From Halorubrum lacusprofundi ATCC 49239 (lineage in GTDB: Archaea; Halobacteriota; Halobacteria; Halobacteriales; Haloferacaceae): a DNA stretch of 64,000 nt. The notes below the pieces were generated by a model. The model had not been told where the DNA came from. It worked only from the letters and a program-made list of their open reading frames with translations, and did not search any database. Position 1 is the stretch's first letter. Every line of letters starts with the position of its first letter. A program made the position numbers and the translations under genes. Of the stretch, positions 1 through 9,090 are shown piece after piece. Where the stretch lies: contig NC_012028.1 of NCBI RefSeq assembly GCF_000022205.1, positions 1 to 64,000 on the forward strand. Reading direction: 5' to 3'.

Positions 1-122
1 AAACAGTAAGTAGTAACGATGTTTCTACCTGAAATTCTATCGACTCAGCCGTTCTAATGTATGTTTAGCAGGTTACTTACGTCCAGTTATTGGGAGTAAC
101 CCCTCACCTTCGGCTGGAAGAA

Positions 123-186
123 AACACTTGCAGGGTGGTGTGTGAGGGGCTACTTCCGAGAACACTTGTAACACTTGCAGGGTGGT
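123..186 (+). repeat. Origin repeats upstream of orc1/cdc6 (2 copies)
   Basis: Two direct copies of AACACTTGCAGGGTGGT lie at 123-139 and 170-186, about 45 bp apart; the first continues with GTG. A partial AACACTTG precedes the second copy at 161. Three further copies in the same orientation lie just past the gene. Direct repeats on both sides of an orc1/cdc6 gene are typical of haloarchaeal origins, where they act as Orc-binding (ORB-like) sites. Origin function is inferred. Confidence 0.8.
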
Positions 187-193
187 AGAAGCG

Positions 194-200
194 TTTATAA
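194..200 (+). promoter_or_regulatory. TATA box of orc1/cdc6
   Basis: TTTATAA is centred about 29 bp before the ATG at 226, the spacing expected for a leaderless haloarchaeal transcript. It begins 8 bp after the second origin repeat, so an initiator bound to that repeat could influence its own promoter. Confidence 0.55.
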
Positions 201-225
201 CGGTACAGTCTATCATAGTTAACAA

Positions 226-1554
226 ATGGTCGACTTGGGTGACAATCCGTTTGATACAACTGATGCGATCTTTGAGTGGAAGCAACCGCTTAAAAAGGAC
301 ACCTTCAGCCCTGAAACCATCTTTCACCGGGACGAAGAAATTAGTTTGTATATCAACGCGCTTCAAGATGTTGTTGTTGGCCACGATCCAAACAATATCT
401 TCGTTTTTGGGCCAACAGGCGTTGGAAAGACTGCCGTGACGAAGTGGGTTCGTGATAAACTCCAAGAGAAAGCGGCTGAGGAAGGTGTTCCACTCCACGT
501 TATTGGACCAATCAACTGTCGAAACTACCGATCAGCTTACTCACTGGTGACCTCGCTTGTCAACGAGTTCCGCGAACCCGATAACAAACTTCCCGAGAGC
601 GGCTACAGTACCGACAATGTCTTTGAGTTTTTGCATGAAGAAATCGAAGCAGTCGGGGGAAATGTGTTGATCATTCTCGATGAGATTGATAATATACCTC
701 CAGACGCTCGTAATGATTTTTTATACGACCTCCCACGTGCTGAGGCAAACGAGAATACTCCAATTGAGACCGCAAAAATTGGATTGATTGGTATCTCGAA
801 TGATTTGAAGTTTGTCGACGTGCTTGAACCAAAGGTTAAATCTACACTTGGTGAACGTGAGATTAAGTTTGGACCATACAACGCTAACGAACTTCGTGAT
901 ATCCTTGGCTACTACGCCGACATGGCATTCAGAGACGGTGTACTTCAAGATGAAGTGGTACCGCTTGCAGCAGCATTCTCAGCTCAGGAGCGTGGAGATG
1001 TTCGTCAGGGGCTCCGTATTCTCGAAAAAGCAGGTGAGTACGCCCGTATGAGTGATGGAAATGTGGTCACCGAAGAGCATGTCCGTCAGGCAACTGAGAC
1101 AATCGAAACGGATGAATTGCTAGATTATTTTGAGGACGATTTAAGCTCGCAGCAAGCACTTACGTATCTTGCAACAACGCTCGCGATCATCGAACCTGGG
1201 CATGAGGCGACTACAAAGCGAGTGTATAATTTGTACTCCTCAATCGCAGAATCAAGCAATAGACCTGTTAAATCAGAACGCAAGCTGTACGAGTTCCTTG
1301 ACCAACTCTCGATGCAGGGACTGGTCCGCTCTGCCGAACAGAATCTTGGTATCAAAGGTGGCCGCAAATTTATTTACGACGTAACTGACGACCCAAGAGA
1401 TATTCTTAACGCTGCACTCAAGTCAAGTTATAAAAATGCCGTACCGAGCAATGCTAAACGTGTGTTGAAATCACATCTCGAAGATGAGGCATCAGAATTT
1501 CAACCACCAGATACATCGGATCCTCAGCAACGAAACCTCTGGAAATTCACATGA
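226..1554 (+). CDS. cdc6: Orc1/Cdc6 family replication initiator
   Basis: 442-residue AAA+ initiator that would bind the flanking repeats and load the replicative helicase. Visible features are Walker A GPTGVGKT at about residues 62-69, Walker B LIILDEID at about 147-154, and a C-terminal winged-helix region (about 320-400) expected to contact DNA. The length is normal for haloarchaeal Orc1/Cdc6. The ATG at 226 is chosen because a TATA box sits 29 bp upstream. It is the only gene between the two repeat clusters, so gene plus repeats form one origin module, probably of a plasmid or accessory replicon. The family assignment is firm; use as the main origin of the replicon is inferred. Confidence 0.93.
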   Translation: MVDLGDNPFDTTDAIFEWKQPLKKDTFSPETIFHRDEEISLYINALQDVVVGHDPNNIFVFGPTGVGKTAVTKWVRDKLQEKAAEEGVPLHVIGPINCRNYRSAYSLVTSLVNEFREPDNKLPESGYSTDNVFEFLHEEIEAVGGNVLIILDEIDNIPPDARNDFLYDLPRAEANENTPIETAKIGLIGISNDLKFVDVLEPKVKSTLGEREIKFGPYNANELRDILGYYADMAFRDGVLQDEVVPLAAAFSAQERGDVRQGLRILEKAGEYARMSDGNVVTEEHVRQATETIETDELLDYFEDDLSSQQALTYLATTLAIIEPGHEATTKRVYNLYSSIAESSNRPVKSERKLYEFLDQLSMQGLVRSAEQNLGIKGGRKFIYDVTDDPRDILNAALKSSYKNAVPSNAKRVLKSHLEDEASEFQPPDTSDPQQRNLWKFT

Positions 1555-1572
1555 GCGGAGCTCTATCAGTAT

Positions 1573-1648
1573 AACACTTGCAGGGTGGTGTGTCGTCTAG
1601 AACACTTGCAGCTTGGTGTGGTGTTGAAAACACTTGCAGGGTGGTGTG
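1573..1648 (+). repeat. Origin repeats downstream of orc1/cdc6 (3 copies)
   Basis: Copies of AACACTTGCAGGGTGGTGTG begin at 1573, 1601 (a variant with GCTT in place of GGGT) and 1629. Their starts are exactly 28 bp apart, close to three helical turns, and all point the same way as the upstream copies. Confidence 0.8.
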
Positions 1649-2430
1649 GTCAAATACGCCGCGTACAATATTCTTTCACGTGGACTTGATCAAGTAGGAG
1701 TGATTCACTCCCATTCAATGCCTACGGAGACTGCGCTCTCTACGGGAACCGATTCGGTTCCTACAAAGCGCGTCTTGGAAACAGGAAGCCCCGTCCTCTG
1801 TGAGGCCGTAAGGTCGATCGGGGTGAGGTAGTTCACTTAGTGTAGGTTCAAGTTTTGTCTTATGAGTGATGGGCTTTCTATGTCTCTCGATTTGAGCTAG
1901 CAGGTCGATGCTTAGAGCTACACGTAAAACACCCCTCTATCGATGTGTAAACTTCCAGCTGAGCCTATCTATCGTCAGGACGCGATATATTCTCGTACAG
2001 ACCATCTTCTCGGGCTTGTCAGAGATGGTCTCGTAGATCTGCTGGAGCGTCTCCTCAACGGTGAACAGGTTGTGCTTTCGAGGAACTCGTGGCTTTACTC
2101 AGTGAGACCGTAGAACTTCTAAGAGAGCCCTGTCGACGTATCCGACAGCGCCCGCTTTTTTTGGTGTTGTTTCCGGACTCTTCGAGTCGACCTCGAAACA
2201 GGCGAGTGGAGTCGGTTCGAAGCGTAGCCACTCATCCCTTTTTGTCGACTAACAGCACAGCGACTAAACGCAACTGCTCCATAATTGACCGCACCGATAC
2301 TACTGAGCCAATATTAGTATTCGCTGGCTCTGCTGAAATCCTATTCTTCAGCTATATTCTCGCCTGAAACAGCCAGCTGATTAGGACTTCGAACACAACA
2401 AAGACAATCATTAATTGAAATTACAAGTAG
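1649..2430. other. Intergenic, decayed DNA
   Basis: About 780 bp without a convincing intact gene. The only protein-like signal is a minus-strand fragment at 1937-2098. The small plus-strand frame near 2089-2367 has a composition unlike haloarchaeal proteins and is not supported. Confidence 0.5.
1937..2098 (-). pseudogene. Possible coding remnant, unknown gene
   Basis: An open minus-strand frame ending at a stop at 1937-1939 encodes a plausible helical stretch (HNLFTVEETLQQIYETI) with acidic haloarchaeal character. No start codon or upstream extension is apparent and no family is recognised. It may be the tail of a degraded gene, or chance. Confidence 0.25.
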
Positions 2431-2616
2431 CAGCGTGTTATTATATCATTTATCGAACGGCTATACATATACACCGGCACGTTCGCCGTAATTGGGGCTT
2501 CACTGGGAGGGCCAGCAACACGCTCGCTCATTGCCGGAGACCACAGCATCCCAATACTGCTTATGGCGATTGGCGGAGCTGGAATGATCAGTACCTCACA
2601 AAGCATCCTCGGCTAG
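2431..2616 (+). pseudogene. 3' fragment of a membrane protein cut by ISH3
   Basis: An open frame without a normal start runs from 2431 to a stop at 2614-2616. It encodes two hydrophobic Gly/Ala/Ile-rich segments separated by a short polar loop. It crosses the ISH3 boundary at 2587/2588, so the last residues (STSQSILG) and the stop codon are supplied by the insertion sequence. Upstream an in-frame stop at 2428 precedes any start. It looks like a scrap of a small membrane protein truncated at both ends; the family is not recognised. Confidence 0.4.
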
Positions 2617-3988
2617 CTGTTTCTGCGGCCTGAGTTCTGTGTCGAAGCGGTTGTACTGACGGTCTCGACGAGAGAATTACGGACGGATCGACGGAGAGCT
2701 GTCGCTGTCGGCGGCGGTCAGCCGCCGACGCGACAGCGTCGCCACTCACTCCGCTGGCTTGCTCGGTCGGTGGTTAGCGGTGGAATCGGTCGTCAGGTGG
2801 CCGATTCGCGGGGACGGCCCGACGCACCGCGAGGGCCGTCCACGCAGCTCGTCGAATCATATTGACGAACTCCTTGTACGGCCACCACCAGAGGCGACGC
2901 CCGCCTCGGCGGGGCGTCGCCACATACTCGTAGTGAAGGTACCGCCAGACGTTCTGTAAGAGGAGACTCACCACCACGTACAGCAGCCGTACCGTTGGAT
3001 CTCGTGTTGTCGTTGTCGCTATCGCTTGCTCAAACAAGCGATAGCTTGACTCGATACCGAAGCGTTTCGAGTAGTGGTATCGAGCGTCCCGTGGTGAGTC
3101 GATGAACGGCGCGTCAGCGGCGTAGCCGTGACGCGCCACACCGTTCTCGTCATACTTCCCATTTAGGTACGTACAGTCGATGTAGACGGGAAAATCGACG
3201 GTCCAGCTGTGACCGTCGAGTTTCCCCGTCAGATCATGCTGAATGACGCGACTCCATCCTTCCGAGAGCTCTTGCTGAATCGCCTCACCCCACCGGATGA
3301 TCGGGATCACGTACGCGTAATTGTGCGCCTGAAGCAGCGTGAGACACTTACTGTCGTAGAATCCGCGATCAAGGTAGACGGCCTTGACCCCGGCGTCAAG
3401 GCCGTCGAGGACACCGAAGAACTCAGCGAGGACACTACTTGCGGTATCGCCGTCTTTGAGACGGCGTACCGCCAGCGTGTAGCGTTTGTTCTTCACACGC
3501 GCGTAGAGTGTGGCATAGGCGTGGAACGCAGTGGTTCCACGCTTCGCTACCGAGTGATAGAGGCCGTCTGTGTCGTCTTCGTCACCGTAGTAGGGCCGCA
3601 GGTGGAGGTCTGCGCAGACCTCCACCTGTTCGGGGAGCAATTCATCGAGATCCTTTCGCAGGAGCGTGTTAGCGACTCGTTCGAGCCGTTCCGGCTCGAA
3701 CTTCGTCCGAAGATGGTAGAGGACCGTGTTCCCAGCGGGTGAGTTCTGGCTCGACGCACAGAGCGTAGAGACAGAGGTCCCGTCGGCGCAAGCGCCGACG
3801 AGGACCTCATAGATGTCTTCAGCAGTGATTTCAGCGTTATTGGCTAACGAGAGCGAAACTTCCTCGTCAAGGCGGTTGACGAGAAAGTTAAGAAGCTGGT
3901 CCTCGTGGATCTCACCGTCTGCTTGTTTGGTTTTAGACACACCTTCAGCAAGCAGACGTTCTAACTAAGCGGCTTTGTGAAGTACTGA
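2588..3988 (-). mobile_element. ISH3-family insertion sequence, copy 1
   Basis: A 1401-bp element whose ends read TCAGTACCTCACAAAGC and, inverted, TCAGTACTTCACAAAGC, giving imperfect terminal inverted repeats. It contains one transposase gene. The reverse complement of the whole element recurs at 36060-37460, and the identity extends one chance base beyond this element at 2587. The flanking 5-mers (aatga / cactt) are not a target duplication, so DNA next to the element has been deleted or rearranged. A long GC-rich hairpin at about 2701-2738 lies downstream of the transposase and may stop readthrough. Confidence 0.9.
2774..3940 (-). CDS. ISH3-family transposase (copy 1)
   Basis: 388-residue DDE-type transposase that would cut and join the ends of its own element. 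The protein matches the ISH3 group in length and overall sequence: a helical N-terminal half, an Asp in VCADLHLRPYYGDEDD (about residue 115), the segment AVYLDRGFYDSK (about 190-200), a late Glu in GIESSYRLFEQ, and a basic C-terminus. It is identical to the protein at 36108-37274, which implies recent duplication. The gene is intact and the element could be active. Family assignment is from remembered ISH3 proteins; assignment of the catalytic residues is inferred. Confidence 0.9.
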   Translation of the reverse strand: MSKTKQADGEIHEDQLLNFLVNRLDEEVSLSLANNAEITAEDIYEVLVGACADGTSVSTLCASSQNSPAGNTVLYHLRTKFEPERLERVANTLLRKDLDELLPEQVEVCADLHLRPYYGDEDDTDGLYHSVAKRGTTAFHAYATLYARVKNKRYTLAVRRLKDGDTASSVLAEFFGVLDGLDAGVKAVYLDRGFYDSKCLTLLQAHNYAYVIPIIRWGEAIQQELSEGWSRVIQHDLTGKLDGHSWTVDFPVYIDCTYLNGKYDENGVARHGYAADAPFIDSPRDARYHYSKRFGIESSYRLFEQAIATTTTRDPTVRLLYVVVSLLLQNVWRYLHYEYVATPRRGGRRLWWWPYKEFVNMIRRAAWTALAVRRAVPANRPPDDRFHR

Positions 3989-5256
3989 CACTTGAGAAGT
4001 ATGATGATGTTCACGCTTATGCGCCATTTCTCACCTTTAGTTTGCTCTGTATGGAACGAATCGGTCCAGGAATTGATCTCGCTCCTCCACCTGATGGTTC
4101 ACTTGACGACATATGGAAAAGCGCAGATCTTGGACCCGCGACGAAATGCCTTCGAGATCGAAATACGGGGGAGATGTATGCGCTGACCCCTCCAGATCTT
4201 TCTGATGCAGCGCAGATCATCGGCCTCGATGGGACACCAACAATTGAACTGTGGAACCTCCTCTTTGCACCAGAGAGTGGGTTCGATCATCAGCAGGTAA
4301 TTGACCGAGAGGATTTCCCAACGTATCTCCGTTCCTCGATGAATATGTCGCTCATTCAGATCGGTGACGGATGGCATCCATATGCGGCGGGGAACATCAG
4401 TAACTCAGACTCAGACCGGTTTGCTGCTGTTCAAGCACTTGAAGAAGACCCCTTCGCACTAATTTCGACAAAGCAAGCGCTAGAGAGATATCAGAATTGG
4501 GGGCTACTGGACACGTTCGTCAAACGAACTAACTCTGAGCAAGAGACTGACGATAACCGAGTATCAGATGCGCATCAGGCGCTGCATTACGCAACGGTCA
4601 AAAGCTCAAATGACTTCGAAACAGAGTCTTTGGGCGTCGTCGCGGGCATGCCTCATCCAGGGGACGATCTTGTCCGTCTCTGGGCGGGGTTATGCGGGGA
4701 ACCAGTCGAAATCACGCGTAGCGACGATGTGGACGTTGAGAAGTCATTCGGCGACCTTGGCGATAAGATCTACCAGTATTTCGCCCATGATCAGGTCGTA
4801 CAGGCGGTTCTCAGGTTTGGCCGGGATGAAACCGTATTCGAAAACGGCGGTGCAACAGTCTATATTAGCACCTACGCGCTTCCAGACTGGTTTGAGATAG
4901 AAGCCGAGTTCAACGTTCAGTCCAGAGAACTGGAAGGCGCAGTTCTCGCAAAACTATTCGAGATATTTCAGCAGGAGGATAAGCCAGACCGAGCGCTACG
5001 GTCAATCACGAAAATCCACGAACTGGTCAATGAAGATGACCGATTAAAGGCAGATCCTAGCAAGAAAGGCGTTCGGGACGCGATTAAAAGAGTTGTAGAG
5101 AAGGACTACGTGACTACCGAACCTGACCGTGGAAAATACTCCGCTGATCTATACCGATGGGATGGTGACGGTGAAATCCTCCGAGCAAAAGATGGCACGA
5201 CGCTACTTCACGTTCAAGACGACATTCACGTACTCCAGTTAGGGGGAGAGTGGTGA
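3989..5256 (+). pseudogene. C-terminal part of a plasmid-type helicase, 5' end removed by ISH3
   Basis: The frame is open right up to the ISH3 junction at 3988/3989 (LEKYDDVHAYAPFL and onward), with no plausible start at the junction, so the 5' part of the gene is missing. The remaining ~420 residues resemble the C-terminal half of a superfamily-2-like helicase: LDGTPTIELW, an ISTKQALE segment, VVAGMPHPGDD, and a QAVLRFGRDE block followed by VYISTYALPDWF, which looks like motif VI and its surroundings. The tail looks like a winged-helix region. A TTG at 4042 could be used but would give only the fragment. Helicase identity is inferred from motif pattern, not from a named family. Confidence 0.55.
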
Positions 5257-5920
5257 TTCCACGCCGGGAATGGGTCAGCCTATCCCCTACTAGGAATTCT
5301 GGCGCAGATCCGTAAGTAAAATCCGTTATCCAACCCTCTGCATTGGGCGATCCCGGGGCTAGTCAATTGGTAAGGCCTACCGTGCTAACTCTTCCGATCC
5401 AGCATACATTTGGCCTACTACCATCGATAAGACAACCTATGTCTATGATTATTAGTTAGAGGGACGAGCTCTCCACATCTGACAGCCTGGCTTCTTGATC
5501 GGAAGAACACTCTGCCTCTAGCTTCGATTGGAATTGGCATTCAGATCCATCGGAAGGAGCATCTCCGTGTTACGGAATCCACAGCCAGGGAGTGATCAAC
5601 TCACGCTCCGCCAGCTCCGTCACCGTATGGGCGGCCCGCGCTGATTGCGCTGGCCGCCCAATCGTCGATCACCATACCGGTTGAGAGTGTAGCGGCTGTT
5701 CAGGCCGTTGTTGAACGGATCTACGGAATGCCTGGCCGCTCTGCGTGTTGCCCGTAGGTGCGCATGAGGGCAACACAATGCCCAGAACAGGAAATCAAAT
5801 CCACGAAGGAATCGCCTTTGAAGAACAGCACAATCCTCGAACCAGATATCTCCCCGCTCACCCTCAGCAGTGTTCTCACCGAGTGATCGAGAGAGACCGT
5901 AGCCAGCGAGGTGATAAGCG
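5257..5920. other. Intergenic with one strong hairpin
   Basis: About 660 bp with no convincing gene. The notable structure is a perfect 9-bp inverted repeat, TGGGCGGCC at 5628-5636 and GGCCGCCCA at 5652-5660, about 260 bp before the recombinase gene. The minus-strand frames here have non-acidic, Arg/Leu-rich translations unlike genuine haloarchaeal proteins. Confidence 0.5.
5628..5660. repeat. Hairpin-forming inverted repeat
   Basis: TGGGCGGCC (5628-5636) and GGCCGCCCA (5652-5660) enclose a 15-nt loop that itself contains short GCGC complements. It could be a terminator-like hairpin, a small-RNA element or a recombination site. No T-tract follows. Confidence 0.45.
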
Positions 5921-7027
5921 ATGAGCAGCAAGGATGACGATCCAAATGATCGACGAGTCGGTTCGGATCCCAACAGGTCGAACAGTACTCGTGGAGATCC
6001 CAGATCAACCAATTTGAAGCCGATCTCGCCAGCAGAGGCCGTTGAATGGTATCTTCACCGACGTCGTAATGAACTCGCCTCTTCGTCATTGAAGACACAT
6101 CGTTCCAGTCTCCGCCATTTCACGAAGTGGACAGAGCAGGTCGGCATCGAAAACCTCAACGAGCTAGATGGTCGTGCGATCCAGCGCTACCTCACTTGGC
6201 GTGCCGAAGAAGCTCCAACGAGTGTTGATCACTTAGCTCCCAAGTCAGAGAAGACGCAAATCGACATTACTCGGAAATTCGTTGAGCACTGCGAAACAAT
6301 CGATGCCGTCAGGGTCGGGCTCCATGAGCAGATCCTTCCGTTCCGCGTCAAGGAAGCTGACGAAGTCCGCGACGAGATGCTGGAGATGGAGCGGATCTCG
6401 GAGATCCACAATTACTTGGAGACGTATCACTACGCATCCAGGGATCACATCATCTGGACGCTGCTCGCCGAATCAGGATTCCGGATTGGTGCTCTCCACT
6501 CATTGGACGTTCAGGACTTCGATCCAGACAATCGGACGCTTCGACTCCGATATCGGCCAGAATCAGAGACATCGCTCAAGAACGACCGTGGGAGCGAGCG
6601 GCTTGTTGGCTTGATCCGAGACGGGACGGTCGAAGCACTTCAAGCGTACATCGACGATCAGCGTGTCTCAGTCTCTGATGAGTACGGTCGTGAGCCCTTG
6701 CTCACGACCCGCAACGGAAGAGTTGCCAGATCAACGATCCGGAAGTCAGTCTATCGGTGGAGTTGCCCACAGGCGCTCGGAGATGAGTGCGATCACGATG
6801 ATTCGATGACATCGTCTGACGCGTGGCGATGTGCAAACAACGCCTGTCCGCACATGGTTCGCTCGGGTGTGATCACGTATCTCCTCCGAGAAGACGTCCC
6901 AATCGACTACGTCTCCGATCGTTGTGATGTCAGTCCATCCGTGATTCGGACGCACTACGATGGCCGTGGTGAGTCCGAACGCATGGAAGCCCGAAGTCAG
7001 GCAATTGCAGAGCAGCTCGCTAACTAA
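5921..7027 (+). CDS. Tyrosine recombinase / integrase with Zn-binding insertion
   Basis: 368-residue site-specific recombinase of the XerC/D-phage integrase class. An N-terminal SAM-like core-binding domain (about residues 40-130) is followed by a catalytic domain: Arg in GFRIGALHSLD (about 190), HMVRSGVITYLL carrying the His-x-x-Arg pair (about 307), and nucleophile Tyr in IRTHYDGR (about 343). A Cys-rich insertion (CPQALGDECDHD ... CANNACPH, about 277-307) is typical of haloarchaeal integrases and may bind zinc. Translation starts at ATG 5921. The gene at 7051 follows after 23 bp and is probably cotranscribed. It could integrate or resolve this accessory region. Confidence 0.9.
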   Translation: MSSKDDDPNDRRVGSDPNRSNSTRGDPRSTNLKPISPAEAVEWYLHRRRNELASSSLKTHRSSLRHFTKWTEQVGIENLNELDGRAIQRYLTWRAEEAPTSVDHLAPKSEKTQIDITRKFVEHCETIDAVRVGLHEQILPFRVKEADEVRDEMLEMERISEIHNYLETYHYASRDHIIWTLLAESGFRIGALHSLDVQDFDPDNRTLRLRYRPESETSLKNDRGSERLVGLIRDGTVEALQAYIDDQRVSVSDEYGREPLLTTRNGRVARSTIRKSVYRWSCPQALGDECDHDDSMTSSDAWRCANNACPHMVRSGVITYLLREDVPIDYVSDRCDVSPSVIRTHYDGRGESERMEARSQAIAEQLAN

Positions 7028-7050
7028 CCTCGGTTTTCGAATTCATAGAC

Positions 7051-7605
7051 ATGACAGAGTTCCATGACGCAGATAGCATCGGCACCGATAGTGATACGCA
7101 TATCCTCCCGTCCGACCCAGATATCCACTCCCATGAGCATCAGGAGGTGGATCGACGACAACTCCTATGCATCGATGGCCTGACGGCGTACGAAGTCTTC
7201 TTAGAATGCCAATCAGAGGATTGCTCCGAAGAGGCGAGTCTCATCCTCGCAGAAGGGGACTTCCCAGATTCACCGGAAGAAGTAGATGACCTGATGTACG
7301 ACGTGTATCAATGGTTCCGCAAGAACGCTGCAACTCTAGTACCGTATAAGATGGATGCTTCGCTGTATATCGCAACCCACGTCCTGATCGCTGGTGAGGA
7401 AGATAGTCGCAGTCTGTTACGATCACGGATCGCCCTGTTCCTTGCTGCCGATGAAGGATATCAGGACGGGGATCACAGTCGCCTCCCGAAAAAGAAGGGG
7501 GAGCTCCTACATACTGTGAAACAACAAACACGGGACGCAATCCAGGCTCTTGGATCGGGTCAGAATCCAGCGCTCAATCAGCTCTACCGAGAGATGGGGG
7601 AATAA
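7051..7605 (+). CDS. Hypothetical protein downstream of integrase
   Basis: 184-residue acidic protein that I do not recognise. It has a disordered Asp/Ser/His-rich N-terminus (about 1-35) and a helical body with an isolated Cys pair near 49-54. There is no signal peptide or membrane segment. It starts 23 bp after the integrase stop and is likely in the same operon, so a role in recombination or element maintenance is possible but unproven. Codon use and acidity support a real gene. Confidence 0.6.
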   Translation: MTEFHDADSIGTDSDTHILPSDPDIHSHEHQEVDRRQLLCIDGLTAYEVFLECQSEDCSEEASLILAEGDFPDSPEEVDDLMYDVYQWFRKNAATLVPYKMDASLYIATHVLIAGEEDSRSLLRSRIALFLAADEGYQDGDHSRLPKKKGELLHTVKQQTRDAIQALGSGQNPALNQLYREMGE

Positions 7606-8013
7606 ATCATATTTAGGCTACGTTCCGTCTTGACAGCCTCAATTCCAAACTCCGGCCGCAGGGGTTCGCCCAGACAGGGGCGGGTGGAGGCTTTCCTCCA
7701 TGACACCAGTTAGAAGACACGACCGGAGAGGTATCGAATTAGAACAGCTCATTCTCGAAGAGAGGCTTGTCGAAGCCGCTCTCAGAATTTCTTTTTTGCG
7801 CCAATCAGGAATCCCTCTACAGGGGGGCAGCATTCAGCAGGGGCGTCGGGCCGCTAAAACCGCTCATGACGCCGATTTACTAGAGCCACTGACCGACCAC
7901 GGTGCCGAGGTACTACAGATACTACTACTGTCTGTAACCAATTGCATACATCATCATCACCTCTATCAGACCATCAGCACTTGGTTCCCGCAGTTCGATG
8001 CGGGGTGGTCTGT
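7606..8013. other. Intergenic
   Basis: About 400 bp. A plus-strand frame near 7700-8017 exists, but its translation is neither acidic nor domain-like and it overlaps the next gene, so it is not called. Nothing else stands out. Confidence 0.4.
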
Positions 8014-9033
8014 GTGAGCGGTGAGACCAATCGCGTGAGATTGAATCTGCGCATCGACGAAGATGTGAAACGGAATTTCAACAACGAAATCAAGGCCAAG
8101 TTCGGAAAGTGCCGGCCATATGCGGGCATCGAGTTGGAACGGGAATTCCGATACTTCCTCAATCAGGGAGAACTCGCAGACCTGCAAGATGTAGTTGATG
8201 ACCTCACGGACACCTTAGGTGGTTCAGAAAGCAAAGAAAAAACTCGTGAGGTTGACCGAGGTGAGACAGTCGTTGCTTCTCACCGAATCGCTGAAAACGT
8301 TCGTACAGCCTTGATATCGGCTTCTCAAGACGATTATCGTTCTGCCGGTGAACTCGCAGAGGCGATCATGTACGGATACATCACTGATGGTAGCGTAATC
8401 GAACGGGTAACACAGAAGCTTCAGAGAATCTCAGAGGAGCCTCAGCCGGATGTCGATGATTCGATGGGGGCGAAGGAGCGTCGTACCAAGACGATCGCTC
8501 ACGAACTCAGTCAATCTGGAGCGGTCGGATTCAGTCTCACTGAGTTCGATAACGCAATCAAGGCAGCACAAGGAATCGGTGTGAGCGACTACACCCGGAA
8601 GCAGTATCTACCCAGAGTGCTCGATGAATTGGATTTCACATGGCATCCGAATAACCCAGAGTTGTACGTTGATTCTGAGAGTTTAGAACTCACGAATCCA
8701 CGAGATCCGACTAAAAAACCGTTGATGCTTATGGACAGGGAGGATAAGCGGCTGGCAATCAAGGTCGCTGCGTACCGTTCTGATGGTGGCGATAGTATAA
8801 AAGCGACATTCAGTATAACCGATGTAGTTGACCTGTTCAAAGGTCAAATACGGAAAAGTACGGTCAGGCGATTGATGCGAGAGGTCGCTGAATCCTCACC
8901 AGGCTACAAATACAACCAAGATCGGGAAAAGCTGGGAATCAATATAAAGAACGTGAGGCGTCACAATAGGGAGAATGAAGATCTGATGCGGATCGAGCAT
9001 GATGAGTTATTCATCATGGGAGACGATGATTGA
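8014..9033 (+). CDS. Hypothetical protein, possible DNA-binding plasmid function
   Basis: 339 residues from the GTG at 8014. An in-frame upstream start at 7942 would add a His/Leu-rich, non-haloarchaeal extension, so 8014 is preferred. The N-terminus (RVRLNLRIDEDVKRNF) has the strand-then-helix look of a ribbon-helix-helix region. The middle (about 120-200) is helical, and the C-terminus (about 250-330) has winged-helix-like segments such as TFSITDVVDLFKGQIRKSTV. No family is recognised. A role in replication control or partition is only a guess from the position near the origin and integrase. Confidence 0.65.
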   Translation: MSGETNRVRLNLRIDEDVKRNFNNEIKAKFGKCRPYAGIELEREFRYFLNQGELADLQDVVDDLTDTLGGSESKEKTREVDRGETVVASHRIAENVRTALISASQDDYRSAGELAEAIMYGYITDGSVIERVTQKLQRISEEPQPDVDDSMGAKERRTKTIAHELSQSGAVGFSLTEFDNAIKAAQGIGVSDYTRKQYLPRVLDELDFTWHPNNPELYVDSESLELTNPRDPTKKPLMLMDREDKRLAIKVAAYRSDGGDSIKATFSITDVVDLFKGQIRKSTVRRLMREVAESSPGYKYNQDREKLGINIKNVRRHNRENEDLMRIEHDELFIMGDDD

Positions 9034-9090
9034 GGTTCGCTGAGAGGCCTCCGTTCGTCGGTGCATTCGATAACTCTTGCTGCAGCTTCT

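Noticed and set aside
2089-2367. Plus-strand frame near the decayed region
   Set aside because: Arg/Ser/Cys-rich translation, not acidic, no domain; consistent with chance in non-coding DNA.
7700-8017. 105-residue plus-strand frame
   Set aside because: Basic, His-run-containing translation that overlaps the better-supported gene at 8014.
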